Source: a virus
DNA length: 39,584 bases
Virus record (IMG/VR): IMGVR_UViG_3300020122_000326
Coordinates: 1 to 39,584 of that record
Direction: 5' to 3' (one strand)
In this document: piece by piece, positions 28,943 to 36,589 of the stretch
Numbering within the stretch: position 1 is the first letter of the stretch
How the letters are laid out: the number at the start of each line of letters is the position of its first letter
The notes under the pieces: model-generated
Databases searched by the model: none
The model's input: the letters and a program-made list of their open reading frames with translations, nothing else
Told to the model about the DNA's origin: nothing
Translations under genes and position numbers: made by a program

Positions 28943-30175
28943 ATGGAAAACGGTCAAGAGACTATAGGACTACTGAGTCCGAGCCGGACCGTCGCTGACT
29001 CGGTAGGGGCGCCGAGGATATCGCTCTGCATGATTTGCGGGAATGAGGAATCGGTGATTTTGAAGTGTTTGGAGTCGGCTAAGTCGGCGTTTGATGAGCT
29101 TTGTTTGGTTCAGGCAATTGGTGAGCAAGAGGAGGACGACACTTTCAAGGTGGCCTGGAAGTGGTGTCTCGATAACAAAAAGCGGTTTCGTTTTGGGATT
29201 TATCGAAACAAGGTCGCCGGGCTGAAGCATGTGGATGACTTCGGGGCGGCGAGGAATCAGAGTTTTGAGCTGGCCCTGTCGCAACGTGCACATCGTAATT
29301 CCACGGCTTCCGATTGGCTTCTATGGCTCGACTGTGACGATTACCTGGACGATATCAACTGTGGACGTATCAGGGAGGCAGTGGCGACGTGCCCGGACCA
29401 ATGGAACGCGCTGTTTTGCCGGTATAGGGTGGAATCTGAGGGGGCTGTTATCTCGAGGGAGCGATTGATTCGAGCTTGCGGCCGGCCGCGCTGGAAAAAT
29501 GCGGTCCATGAGACTTGTACCATCGAGGGAAAGACCGGTGATTGTCCTCAGATCGAGGTTTTCCACGCTGACCACACTGCCAAGCATGAATCGTCCGCGG
29601 CGAGGAATCTGTCGATTTTGACCCGCGTGACTCAGGATGCCGGCAGGCACCATTTTTATCTCCACACGGATTTGAAGACGATGGGGCGATCTGAGGAATC
29701 GCTCCGGGCCGGTCATGCCGCCCTGGCTCTCCTTGCGCCTGACCAGGTCGAGGAGCGATACCTGATCCTGTTGAATTTATCGGAGCTGGAACCGGAACGC
29801 CGGCGCGAACGGTTGCTGGAGGCAGTCGGGCTGCAGCCGCATCGGCGCGAGGCGTTCGCTTACCTTGTCCAATTGAGCCTGATAAACGGGCATAGGAGCG
29901 ACGCGATATCCTTTTTCAGGCTCATGGATTCGCTTCCGGTTCCGTCTCCGGTGCCATGGACGCACCAGGGAATTTGGTATAATGGCTGGGCGCGGCATTT
30001 TTTGAGGGTCAGGGTACTTAGGGCCGCGGGGAAGCATCAAATGGCCCAAGACGACTATTGGATGCATTGGAAGGCCTCCGAAGAGTTTAGGAAAGGTGCC
30101 GAGGCCTGGTCTGCGAGAAATGGATTCCTGGATTTCGGCGGCGGCAATCCTGATCCGGAGGAGCCAAAATTATGA
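28943..30175 (+). CDS. GT-A (family 2-like) glycosyltransferase with helical C-terminus (410 aa)
   Basis: 'RISLCMICGNEE' (about 25-36), 'VDDFGAARNQSF' (97-108) and the metal site 'LDCDDYLD' (129-136) are those of GT2-like enzymes. Residues about 200-400 form helical repeats, TPR-like ('AGHAALALLAPDQVEERYLI'). It would move a sugar from a nucleotide-sugar to a virion or host target. The start is ATG 28943, after 'GAAAGCTGAA', rather than the TTG 12 bases earlier. The 5' end covers a dispersed repeat. Its stop overlaps a lipoprotein gene. Confidence 0.85.
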   Translation: MENGQETIGLLSPSRTVADSVGAPRISLCMICGNEESVILKCLESAKSAFDELCLVQAIGEQEEDDTFKVAWKWCLDNKKRFRFGIYRNKVAGLKHVDDFGAARNQSFELALSQRAHRNSTASDWLLWLDCDDYLDDINCGRIREAVATCPDQWNALFCRYRVESEGAVISRERLIRACGRPRWKNAVHETCTIEGKTGDCPQIEVFHADHTAKHESSAARNLSILTRVTQDAGRHHFYLHTDLKTMGRSEESLRAGHAALALLAPDQVEERYLILLNLSELEPERRRERLLEAVGLQPHRREAFAYLVQLSLINGHRSDAISFFRLMDSLPVPSPVPWTHQGIWYNGWARHFLRVRVLRAAGKHQMAQDDYWMHWKASEEFRKGAEAWSARNGFLDFGGGNPDPEEPKL

Positions 30176-30354
30176 AAAAACACATTTGTTGGATGCTCGC
30201 GGGGATCTTTCTCTCAGGTTGCACCGTGGTTTCTGCCAATCGCGTTTTTCCGAAGCTTGACTGGTACTGGTCTGCTGATGCCAAGGAGCAGCGAAGGTCC
30301 CGGGAGTGGGAACGAACCAACCGACCGCCGGTAATAAAAGCTGAAAATCCATGA
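30172..30354 (+). CDS. Small lipoprotein (60 aa)
   Basis: The signal MKKHICWMLAGIFLSGC ends in the lipobox LSGC (Cys17). Behind it are about 40 hydrophilic residues. It overlaps the glycosyltransferase stop (ATGA) and the next ATG. A tiny lipoprotein amid virion genes suggests a surface-exclusion function like that of small phage conversion lipoproteins, which block the receptor or DNA entry. The function is inferred. Confidence 0.7.
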   Translation: MKKHICWMLAGIFLSGCTVVSANRVFPKLDWYWSADAKEQRRSREWERTNRPPVIKAENP

Positions 30355-30674
30355 GCCGACTTGGAAATGACATTTTGAGGGGGCATCGGGACCTGGCTAA
30401 GCAATTGGGCAAGCCTACTTTCAAATGGAATAATGGCGACTATGCCTGCATTGCTAACGACGCCGGATCTGGAGGTGTCTTCGGGGCCGGTGGTATTGGG
30501 TCGGTGTCTGATTTGGTTCTGTTTGTGGAGGCGGCGATTCTTCCGAATCCAGGGCCGCAGTTGAAGCATACGATTATTTATAAGGGCAAGACCTACAGGA
30601 TCGATCATATCGTGGGATTGCCTGGAGATGCGGAGCTGAAGTTTACATGCGTGGATCCGACGAGGGGAGTATGA
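30351..30674 (+). CDS. Head-tail joining-like protein (107 aa)
   Basis: The C-terminal half 'IYKGKTYRIDHIVGLPGDAE' with 'FTCVDPTRGV' recalls small head-tail connector proteins of the lambda FII type, in which a beta-barrel carries 'G..yrI..I....g....l.C.dp.r'. The N-terminus is helical. Position at the start of the tail genes supports this. The start is ATG after 'AAAAGCTGAAAATCC', with the stop coupled to a 36-residue gene. Confidence 0.6.
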   Translation: MSRLGNDILRGHRDLAKQLGKPTFKWNNGDYACIANDAGSGGVFGAGGIGSVSDLVLFVEAAILPNPGPQLKHTIIYKGKTYRIDHIVGLPGDAELKFTCVDPTRGV

Positions 30675-30781
30675 CCTCCGCGATTCGGCGCTTGGCGTGT
30701 AAGCTGGGATTCCACCGCTGGGCAGCGCAGGAATCACATTTTGGAGGCGTTGTAAGAACTGTTCCGAATATCAATTTTTAG
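30671..30781 (+). CDS. Microprotein with CKLGFHRW motif (36 aa)
   Basis: This small gene opens at an ATG overlapping the previous stop (ATGA) and ends four bases before the next ATG. The product 'MTSAIRRLACKLGFHRWA...' carries a Cys-Leu-Gly-Phe-His-Arg-Trp run, similar to the start of small phage zinc-binding proteins ('C.LfGHkW'). It was found by reading the gap between two head-tail genes. Function is unknown. Confidence 0.5.
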   Translation: MTSAIRRLACKLGFHRWAAQESHFGGVVRTVPNINF

Positions 30782-30785
30782 ACTG

Positions 30786-31481
30786 ATGAACAATTGGGAC
30801 CAGAGCGGATTTGACCAGGCGTTGCAGGGTTACCTTAAGGTGACGTCCAGGACGCTGCAGCAGGTTCTCAATACGAAACTTTATTACATCGCCAGGCGCG
30901 CGATTTGGAACACGCGAAAGGCGGATACCTCCTCGATCACCCAACAGCTCGGGAGCATTGTCACCGTGAGCCGGCTAAACAGGAACGGGAAAACTGTCAG
31001 GAAGCGGGTGTCACAATTGGTTCCATCGTCACGCGTCAATGCGCCTCTGGCGGCCTTAATTATCAACGCACGCCGCGCAAAGGCTGGCCTGCCTGGTCTG
31101 TATGGCAAGCAGATGGAAAGAGCGGTTAAATCGCTTCTTGGCGCAAGGATGAGGTCGGTCGCTTTCATCAAATCCGGATTCGTTCCGGGTGTCAGAATTC
31201 TTGAACCCTTCGCCGATCGCGCGGGAGCGCCGGCGAGCGACAGTTCGGCGAGGATTTTTGGCAGGCCGAAAGGAACCGCGACGCCGGCGCCATCGGGTTA
31301 CAAAATCCAAGCAGAATTAGTCAACCTGGCATCAGCGCATGGTGACAAGAAGGGAGCGCTCGTGAGGTATGGCTCTGAGGGACTGGACAAAGCCTTCCAG
31401 GATGAGGCGGCATCGATGATCGAATACATCGAGCGAAAAATGAAACCGGACGCCGATGAATTTAACAGGCGTGCCGCCTGA
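30786..31481 (+). CDS. Tail-completion-like minor structural protein (231 aa)
   Basis: The N-terminal half is helical and basic ('WDQSGFDQALQGYLKVTSRT', 'KLYYIARRAIWNTRKADTSS'); the C-terminal part is helical with 'YIERKMKPDADEFNRRAA'. Proteins with this outline ('...A..Ia..A...t......I...L') in this slot resemble HK97 gp10-type tail completion proteins, which sit at the head-tail joint, though the match is weak. Confidence 0.6.
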   Translation: MNNWDQSGFDQALQGYLKVTSRTLQQVLNTKLYYIARRAIWNTRKADTSSITQQLGSIVTVSRLNRNGKTVRKRVSQLVPSSRVNAPLAALIINARRAKAGLPGLYGKQMERAVKSLLGARMRSVAFIKSGFVPGVRILEPFADRAGAPASDSSARIFGRPKGTATPAPSGYKIQAELVNLASAHGDKKGALVRYGSEGLDKAFQDEAASMIEYIERKMKPDADEFNRRAA

Positions 31482-31516
31482 GGCCTATGCGCTTCGCGCG
31501 GGAAAGTTGAAATCAC

Positions 31517-32047
31517 ATGAGCACGAGTTACCACAATATTCTTTCGAAGAACGATCGGGCGCTGATGGCTTACCTGGTCGCGAGGGGGGCCGGAACTTTC
31601 GCCGATGTGTTTCCCGCCAAGCGCTCTCTTAATAAGGAGCTTCCTTGTACGGTGTGCTGGTCGGAGAAGGGAGTTCCGATTCGCAATACGGGGGATTATA
31701 CCGTCCCGACTTCGATCATGGTGAAGACTGCCGCTCCGGTCGATGCCGGCGTGGATCCAGGGCAACCGCGGCTAGACAGCGATGCTCGAGTACGGGCGAC
31801 GTTCGACGCCTTTTTCACGATGGACACCGGAGGAACAGATTTTGATTCGACGGTTGTGGCGGCCCAGGTCACGGCGGCGGCCAGGGCGCTGGCGATCGCT
31901 GATCCGGCGAATCATGCGGACCTGGCTGATTATACCTGCCTCGATGTGAGAGACATGGGGCCTGAGGCGGCTTTCTCTGAAAATGTCGATGCCTGGGTGG
32001 ATACGCTGAATTTGGAAGTGGACTGCTGTCCGAGCAATGTGGACTAG
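31517..32047 (+). CDS. Minor tail or terminator-like protein (176 aa)
   Basis: No motif is diagnostic. The sequence contains 'CTVCWSEKGVPIRNTGDYTV', an alpha-helix 'AAQVTAAARALAIADPANHA' and ends with Cys-rich 'LEVDCCPSNVD'. Size and order match a tail terminator (lambda U-like). The leader 'GGGAAAGTTGAAATCAC' lacks a Shine-Dalgarno. Confidence 0.5.
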   Translation: MSTSYHNILSKNDRALMAYLVARGAGTFADVFPAKRSLNKELPCTVCWSEKGVPIRNTGDYTVPTSIMVKTAAPVDAGVDPGQPRLDSDARVRATFDAFFTMDTGGTDFDSTVVAAQVTAAARALAIADPANHADLADYTCLDVRDMGPEAAFSENVDAWVDTLNLEVDCCPSNVD

Positions 32048-32061
32048 GGGCAAAAGACCAC

Positions 32062-32101
32062 GGGACTACTGACCACTGACCACCCGGCTCGGACTGTTGA
32101 C
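32062..32101 (+). repeat. Composite dispersed repeat between tail genes
   Basis: A 22-bp copy of the GACTACTGACCACTGACCAC element is followed directly by an inverted GGTCCGAGCC-family copy. The first part is repeated exactly at 37790-37811, and the second resembles copies near 5228, 28976, 33222 and 35921. Confidence 0.65.
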
Positions 32102-32118
32102 TGCGGCCGTTCTGATGA

Positions 32119-32481
32119 ATGGCTAGCGAAAAACGAACTTCGGTCAGTTTCTCGGTTGTGGTCGGGGGAGTGACTCTCGGCATTTCGGCTTCGAAAAACG
32201 AGGACCTCTCAGGAACAAATGCACAGGGCCAGATCCAGACTATCCCCACTGCATGGACGGCCGTGGACGTTTCTTTGCTGGCTTCCGTGGACCTGATCTG
32301 CGTTCGCAATAACGACGCTACCAATTACGTCCAGCTGGCCATCGCGAATGATGGTACCAAGATTTTCGGCCGGCTTCTGCCCGGCCGAGCCTGCTATTTG
32401 CCATTGGAGGTGGGGGCAGTGCTTTACGCAAAGGCCAATACGGCGAGCTGCGATCTGCAGGTGGTAGCCGTGGAGCCCTAG
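32119..32481 (+). CDS. Beta-rich virion-associated protein (120 aa)
   Basis: The sequence alternates strands: 'TSVSFSVVVGGVTLGISASK', 'VDLICVRNNDATNYVQLAIA', 'GRLLPGRACYLPLEVGAVLY'. The pattern 'lrN.datNyV.L......f...L.PG....lpl' is one I know from small phage virion proteins of the tail region. It is likely a beta-sandwich. Function is not known. Confidence 0.55.
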   Translation: MASEKRTSVSFSVVVGGVTLGISASKNEDLSGTNAQGQIQTIPTAWTAVDVSLLASVDLICVRNNDATNYVQLAIANDGTKIFGRLLPGRACYLPLEVGAVLYAKANTASCDLQVVAVEP

Positions 32482-32520
32482 GGCGGAAGATGGGAGATGG
32501 GAGATAGAAGATAAACTTTT

Positions 32521-32745
32521 ATGGATCCGGCAACTGAAATTCGAGCGCTCGAGGAGCAAGTAAAGGCCGCTGCGCTTGCGAGATATCGCGCGTTTTCGAC
32601 TGAGGAGGAGAGAGCCGCATTCTATTGGGCCACGCCGATTTTGCAGGGGATCATTTCCATCGGAACTCATCAAAAGCCTGGACCTGGTCGCAGCGCCGAA
32701 GCTGACGCGGCTCGAGGCGCTAGCCCGACTGAGAACGCAAGCTGA
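32521..32745 (+). CDS. Small helical hypothetical protein (74 aa)
   Basis: A helix 'EIRALEEQVKAAALARYRAF' is followed by 'EEERAAFYWATPILQGIISI' and a disordered tail. The start ATG follows 'GATAAACTTTT', with no Shine-Dalgarno. No family is recognised. It may be a head-tail or tail assembly helper by position. Confidence 0.5.
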   Translation: MDPATEIRALEEQVKAAALARYRAFSTEEERAAFYWATPILQGIISIGTHQKPGPGRSAEADAARGASPTENAS

Positions 32746-32758
32746 TTAAGGATTTTTT

Positions 32759-33181
32759 ATGGCATCAAGTGTAATGAAGGGCAAAGCGATCGTGGAGACC
32801 TCTGTGGGGGCCATGGACGTTTATGCCGGCGTCACTAACGAGCAGCTCCAGGCCGCCCATGCCTGGGAGGCGGAAGAGATCAAAGACGACAAAGGCTTTG
32901 ACATGACGTGGATTGCCCGGAATGAAAATTTCACGATGTCGGTGGAGATCAAGCTGACGGGCGCCAGCAAGGCGGCCGCGGCAACGGCCGCAGTGTTCCT
33001 GGCTCCTTATGCGGCTGTGACGCTCTCGGGCTTTACTCTGTCCTGGATGAATGCGGTTTGGCAGTACGTTGGCGGGACGACGATCAATCTGAGCGCCAGC
33101 AAGCACGGGACCGCGAATATCAAGCTCCGGAAGTACGCCGATGCCACTCAAAACACGGCTTCGCATACGGACGCGACTTAA
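32759..33181 (+). CDS. Tail tube-like structural protein (140 aa)
   Basis: The protein is beta-rich: 'ASSVMKGKAIVETSVGAMDV', 'FDMTWIARNENFTMSVEIKL', 'TLSGFTLSWMNAVWQYVGGT', 'TINLSASKHGTANIKLRKYA'. Small beta proteins just before the chaperone and tape measure genes are usually the tail tube. I cannot confirm by family; the length is somewhat short. Confidence 0.55.
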   Translation: MASSVMKGKAIVETSVGAMDVYAGVTNEQLQAAHAWEAEEIKDDKGFDMTWIARNENFTMSVEIKLTGASKAAAATAAVFLAPYAAVTLSGFTLSWMNAVWQYVGGTTINLSASKHGTANIKLRKYADATQNTASHTDAT

Positions 33182-33186
33182 TTCAA

Positions 33187-33831
33187 ATGCACGACGCCGC
33201 GTTCAGCGAGGCGGCTGTTAGCGGTCCGAGCCGCGACTCTTTCATTCTTGGTATGGCTTTGCGGCCATACTCCATTGGGCATGAGCTCTGCCTGCAGAAG
33301 TCTCGGAATTGTTTGGTTTGCGAGGAACCGGGGCCCATGGGAGGCATGAGAAGTATGGGAGGAATGACAGACCCGGAGGTTGCGGCGCTGTTTGAGGCGG
33401 TGTTGGTCTGCTCTCAGACGTGGAGGGAGATCGAGGGGATGGAACGGGACCCTCTGATTTGGCTAAAGATGCGGATCTGGCGTTGGAGAGCTCGCAAAGC
33501 CAACATCCAGGAGGGAATTAAGGCTTTCTGCCGGTACCGCCTGGCCGGTTATAGTTTTCCGAAATCAAAGCCGGTTGGCGAGGGCGGCCGTCGACCTGGA
33601 GGACCCGTGCTTGCGCGGGTGATTCAATTTTTGGTCATGAGGATGAGAATGACCGAGGTCGAGGCGATGGATTATCCGCTCGGGCTAGCGCACTGGCATT
33701 TTGCGACCTGGCTCGAGGGCGAGGGGACCTTAAATATTCAAAACGCGGCGGAAAAGGAGTTCGATGATTTTTGCGACCTGGAAGATGCAAAAGCTGAAAT
33801 GGGAACAGGAGGGGAACCATGCCCAGTTTAA
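33187..33831 (+). CDS. Putative tail assembly chaperone (214 aa)
   Basis: It lies directly before the tape measure gene and overlaps it by 13 bases, the place of the lambda G/GT chaperones. The ATG at 33187 is preferred: the upstream start of the same frame would overlap the tube gene by over 120 bases. The first about 60 residues carry a Cys-rich motif and the 'MGGMRSMGGM' repeat. The rest is helical with 'WLKMRIWRWRARKANIQEGI' and ends in 'DFCDLEDAKAEMGTGGE'. Confidence 0.55.
   Translation: MHDAAFSEAAVSGPSRDSFILGMALRPYSIGHELCLQKSRNCLVCEEPGPMGGMRSMGGMTDPEVAALFEAVLVCSQTWREIEGMERDPLIWLKMRIWRWRARKANIQEGIKAFCRYRLAGYSFPKSKPVGEGGRRPGGPVLARVIQFLVMRMRMTEVEAMDYPLGLAHWHFATWLEGEGTLNIQNAAEKEFDDFCDLEDAKAEMGTGGEPCPV
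33337..33372 (+). repeat. 9-bp repeat array, copy c
   Basis: Units ATGGGAGGC, ATGAGAAGT, ATGGGAGGA and ATGACAGAC lie inside the chaperone-like gene, in the same frame as copy a. The last unit is degenerate. Confidence 0.65.
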
Positions 33832-35126
33832 TCGCAACGCTCGGCCTCGAGGCATCGGCATTTCAGGCAGGTCTTAACCATGCGGCCTCGGCCGCGCAGC
33901 ACGCCGGCCATGAAATCGGTGAGCATCTCGGAGAGCATTTAACCGGCGCGTTGGCCGGCGCGGCCTCCGTGGGGGCCATGGAAGAGATCATCCACAGGAC
34001 GGTCGAATATGGAGAGCATGTGTCCGATTTGTCGCAACGTCTCGGCATTAGCACTGATGCGGTCCAGGCATGGGACTATGCGCTGAAACTGAACGGGAGC
34101 ACGATCGATTCGGCAGCGGGATTTTTCGAAAAGCTGGGCGCGGCCAGGACAAAGGCTTTGCGGGGCGGCGATGAGCAAATCCAGTCTTTCAAGAAATTGG
34201 GAGTGTCGATCGAGGATCTGAAAAACCAGCGCATCGAGGATATCGGCAAACGAATCGCCGAGGCGTTTGAATCGGGCGACCCTCAAAAGTTAATTGGAGA
34301 TTTGAAGAGGGTGGGTGGCAAGGGTGCCGGCGAGATGGTGGCGGCCTTCCGGGCCGGGTTCGCCGAGCTGCTCGACGAAGCGCGATCGGCGGGGACCATC
34401 ATCGACGCCAACGTCATCGATAAGCTGAAGGAGTTTGGTGATTCATCGAAAAGGATCGGGGCTCAGTTCCTCGCGGGCATCGCGCCGGCATTAGCCACCG
34501 TTGGCAACCTCCTGGAGAAAGCGTGGCAGGGATGGAATGCTGGCATGCGCGTCGCGGTCGGTTTTGCGACCGGGGGCGTCCAAGGGGCCAAGGATCTCCT
34601 TAAAGAATACCAGGATCAAATACGTGAGACTGAAAAGGCGGCCGAGGCGCGAGCGGAAAAGCGTAGGGAGCCGCTCACCGGTGGCGGCGATGAGGAAGAG
34701 TCCAAACATGAACGGCAGGAGGAAATCCGCCATGCCGAAAAGATTCTTCGGCTCAAAGAGGAGCTCGTCAAGCTCCAGGAGCAAAACGATCTCAGAGAAC
34801 TTTCGAAACAGGAGCAGATCCAAGAGCTATTGCGTCGCCGCAAGGAAATCATAGAGAGCGCGGATGAGAGCGAGCAGGGCCAGCTCGAGGCCCAAGTCGA
34901 GGCAGCGAAAATCGACTCGCAATTGCAGAACCTAAGAAAGGTCAAGGCGGAGCCGGACAGGGATGTGAAACGGCCGGATGTGAATTCGCTACAGAAGATC
35001 GGGGCGTTTGCGAGCCCGGTCGATAATGCGCTGCTGACGGCCGCGCAGAGGAGTGAACGGCATTTGGCGAGGTTGGTGGAATTGACCACCTATGGGAATG
35101 CCGGCAACCCCGACGAAGGATATTAA
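33819..35126 (+). CDS. Tail tape measure protein (short, 435 aa)
   Basis: The N-terminal 'MPSLIATLGLEASAFQAGLN' with 'HAASAAQHAGHEIGEHLGEH' is the usual opening of tape measure proteins. A helical region follows ('VSDLSQRLGISTDAVQAWDY'), then a hydrophobic segment (about 215-240) and a long coiled coil ('KILRLKEELVKLQEQNDLRE', 'QEQIQELLRRRKEIIESADE'). It sets tail length, and 435 residues would predict a short tail. It is followed directly by the next tail gene (TAATG). Confidence 0.8.
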   Translation: MPSLIATLGLEASAFQAGLNHAASAAQHAGHEIGEHLGEHLTGALAGAASVGAMEEIIHRTVEYGEHVSDLSQRLGISTDAVQAWDYALKLNGSTIDSAAGFFEKLGAARTKALRGGDEQIQSFKKLGVSIEDLKNQRIEDIGKRIAEAFESGDPQKLIGDLKRVGGKGAGEMVAAFRAGFAELLDEARSAGTIIDANVIDKLKEFGDSSKRIGAQFLAGIAPALATVGNLLEKAWQGWNAGMRVAVGFATGGVQGAKDLLKEYQDQIRETEKAAEARAEKRREPLTGGGDEEESKHERQEEIRHAEKILRLKEELVKLQEQNDLRELSKQEQIQELLRRRKEIIESADESEQGQLEAQVEAAKIDSQLQNLRKVKAEPDRDVKRPDVNSLQKIGAFASPVDNALLTAAQRSERHLARLVELTTYGNAGNPDEGY

Positions 35127-35920
35127 TGGGAACACCTGCAATAAAAGGAACGCTAGCGGCTATCCGGCAGCCGGACCGGGTAACGTTTGACCCGCAAAAG
35201 GGAATCACGCGCTACGCGGTCTTTGAGTCGGCATCGGAGACGAACATCGACCTTTTGGCAGAGGCCTATTTGATTCTGAGGCTGCCATACACCATCACGA
35301 GCACGGGAACGAAGATCCGGCTCGAGGTGGCATTCATCGGCGGGGATTCGCTAAACCCGACGCCGATCGATACCTGGCAGATACTCGGCAACGAAATCCA
35401 AAAGAGCCAATGGGAGCACAATGCGTTGCTGGGGTTCGACCCGGATTTCATTGCGCTGGCCCAAACCTCGATCGATAAGGGCAAGACGAGCTCCGATTTT
35501 CAGAGCCAGCTCGAGGAGGACTCGGACTTGTCCCCTGGAGATATCGATACGCTGATGGGGTTTTACAACCTAGTGCGGCGTGGGAGCACGCATTTCGCGC
35601 TTGGGCAATATGTGCTCAAGCATTCAACCAATGTAGGCCAGGGCTATTCGTCCAACGTTTCGGATAGTGGAGTGGAACGGCTTTACACGACCGCGCAGCT
35701 GATTGCGGAGACGACTGATCCGGGGCTTTGGACTTATCCGCTGCCTGGCCGGCTGCGGGCTAAGATAGAGAGCATTGTCGCCCCTCCGGACCGGCCTGGA
35801 TATCTGTGGAGCTGGCGCAAGCTGCCGAGCACGGAGGCGACGGCCGCCGGAGGGCGAGTTGAGATATCCAGCGAGTATTGGCTGGAGCAGTGGAGCATGT
35901 TGGACTACTCGCCGCTCTGA
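35126..35920 (+). CDS. Tail protein of unknown role (264 aa)
   Basis: The sequence contains beta-strand-rich parts ('DPQKGITRYAVFESASETNI', 'YTTAQLIAETTDPGLWTYPL') and a probable C-terminal domain ('GRVEISSEYWLEQWSMLDYS'). It lies next to the tape measure gene, where distal tail or baseplate proteins are encoded. I do not recognise a family. The start is ATG overlapping the tape measure stop (TAATG). Its stop is followed by a dispersed repeat. Confidence 0.6.
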   Translation: MGTPAIKGTLAAIRQPDRVTFDPQKGITRYAVFESASETNIDLLAEAYLILRLPYTITSTGTKIRLEVAFIGGDSLNPTPIDTWQILGNEIQKSQWEHNALLGFDPDFIALAQTSIDKGKTSSDFQSQLEEDSDLSPGDIDTLMGFYNLVRRGSTHFALGQYVLKHSTNVGQGYSSNVSDSGVERLYTTAQLIAETTDPGLWTYPLPGRLRAKIESIVAPPDRPGYLWSWRKLPSTEATAAGGRVEISSEYWLEQWSMLDYSPL

Positions 35921-35939
35921 GGTCCGAGCCGAACTGGCC
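35921..35939 (+). repeat. Dispersed repeat, GGTCCGAGCC family, second long copy
   Basis: This copy reads GGTCCGAGCCGAACTGGCC, one mismatch from the copy at 5228-5246. Like that one, it lies right after a stop codon. Confidence 0.6.
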
Positions 35940-35977
35940 TATTGTCCATTTTTGGTTCCTCATTAGAGGCGGCAAAA

Positions 35978-36589
35978 ATGGACACGACAGCCCTCTTTTG
36001 GGTAGTTTGCGCAATGCCTCAAGGCCACATACCACCGAGACCGCAAGGGACAGGATCAAGGATTCGCTTTGACCAATGGGTGTATGACGAGCTCGTTGGA
36101 CTTCGCACTTCGGACACTCCAGATGCGGCAACGAACCGGACCACACGAGGCGCCTATGTGGTGCCTAAGCGATCGAAGGGGGGAATCGGGGGTTGGCATT
36201 TCGCGGACCCTATGGAGTATGACGTCGATCGCTCCTATTCGATCGATGAAGTGGTGATCGTTTCGAAGGACAATACCGCCGTGACCGATGGGGTGGTTAG
36301 CAAGTACACGCCTGAGAATGATTTTGCAGTGCCCGGCATGTATGTGTGCGTGAAGGAGCCCACGACCGAGGTTCCGGACAAGAATGCTCCGGACAACAAA
36401 TTTGTGCATGTGCCGATCTGGCCCCTGCCAGATGACGACAGTGATACTGACGATGGGGAGGATGGCCCTCAGAACTATTGGATCCCGATATCGTTTGGGC
36501 CGCTCGAGATGCAGGATTGTCAGGAGGGGCAGCCAAAGGATTTTGTGCACAATGCTGCGGAGTTAGTGGACCATAGCAGCGATGACTAA
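35978..36589 (+). CDS. Tail protein, Asp/Pro-rich (203 aa)
   Basis: The ATG at 35978 is chosen because GAGGCGG lies upstream; a TTG 12 codons earlier would also be open, and an ATG 12 codons later is possible. The C-terminal half is acidic ('DDDSDTDDGEDGPQNYWIPI'). The rest contains 'GTGSRIRFDQWVYDELVGLR' and strands. No family is recognised. It overlaps the following tail gene by 8 bases, so it is likely a partner in the tail tip. Confidence 0.6.
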   Translation: MDTTALFWVVCAMPQGHIPPRPQGTGSRIRFDQWVYDELVGLRTSDTPDAATNRTTRGAYVVPKRSKGGIGGWHFADPMEYDVDRSYSIDEVVIVSKDNTAVTDGVVSKYTPENDFAVPGMYVCVKEPTTEVPDKNAPDNKFVHVPIWPLPDDDSDTDDGEDGPQNYWIPISFGPLEMQDCQEGQPKDFVHNAAELVDHSSDD

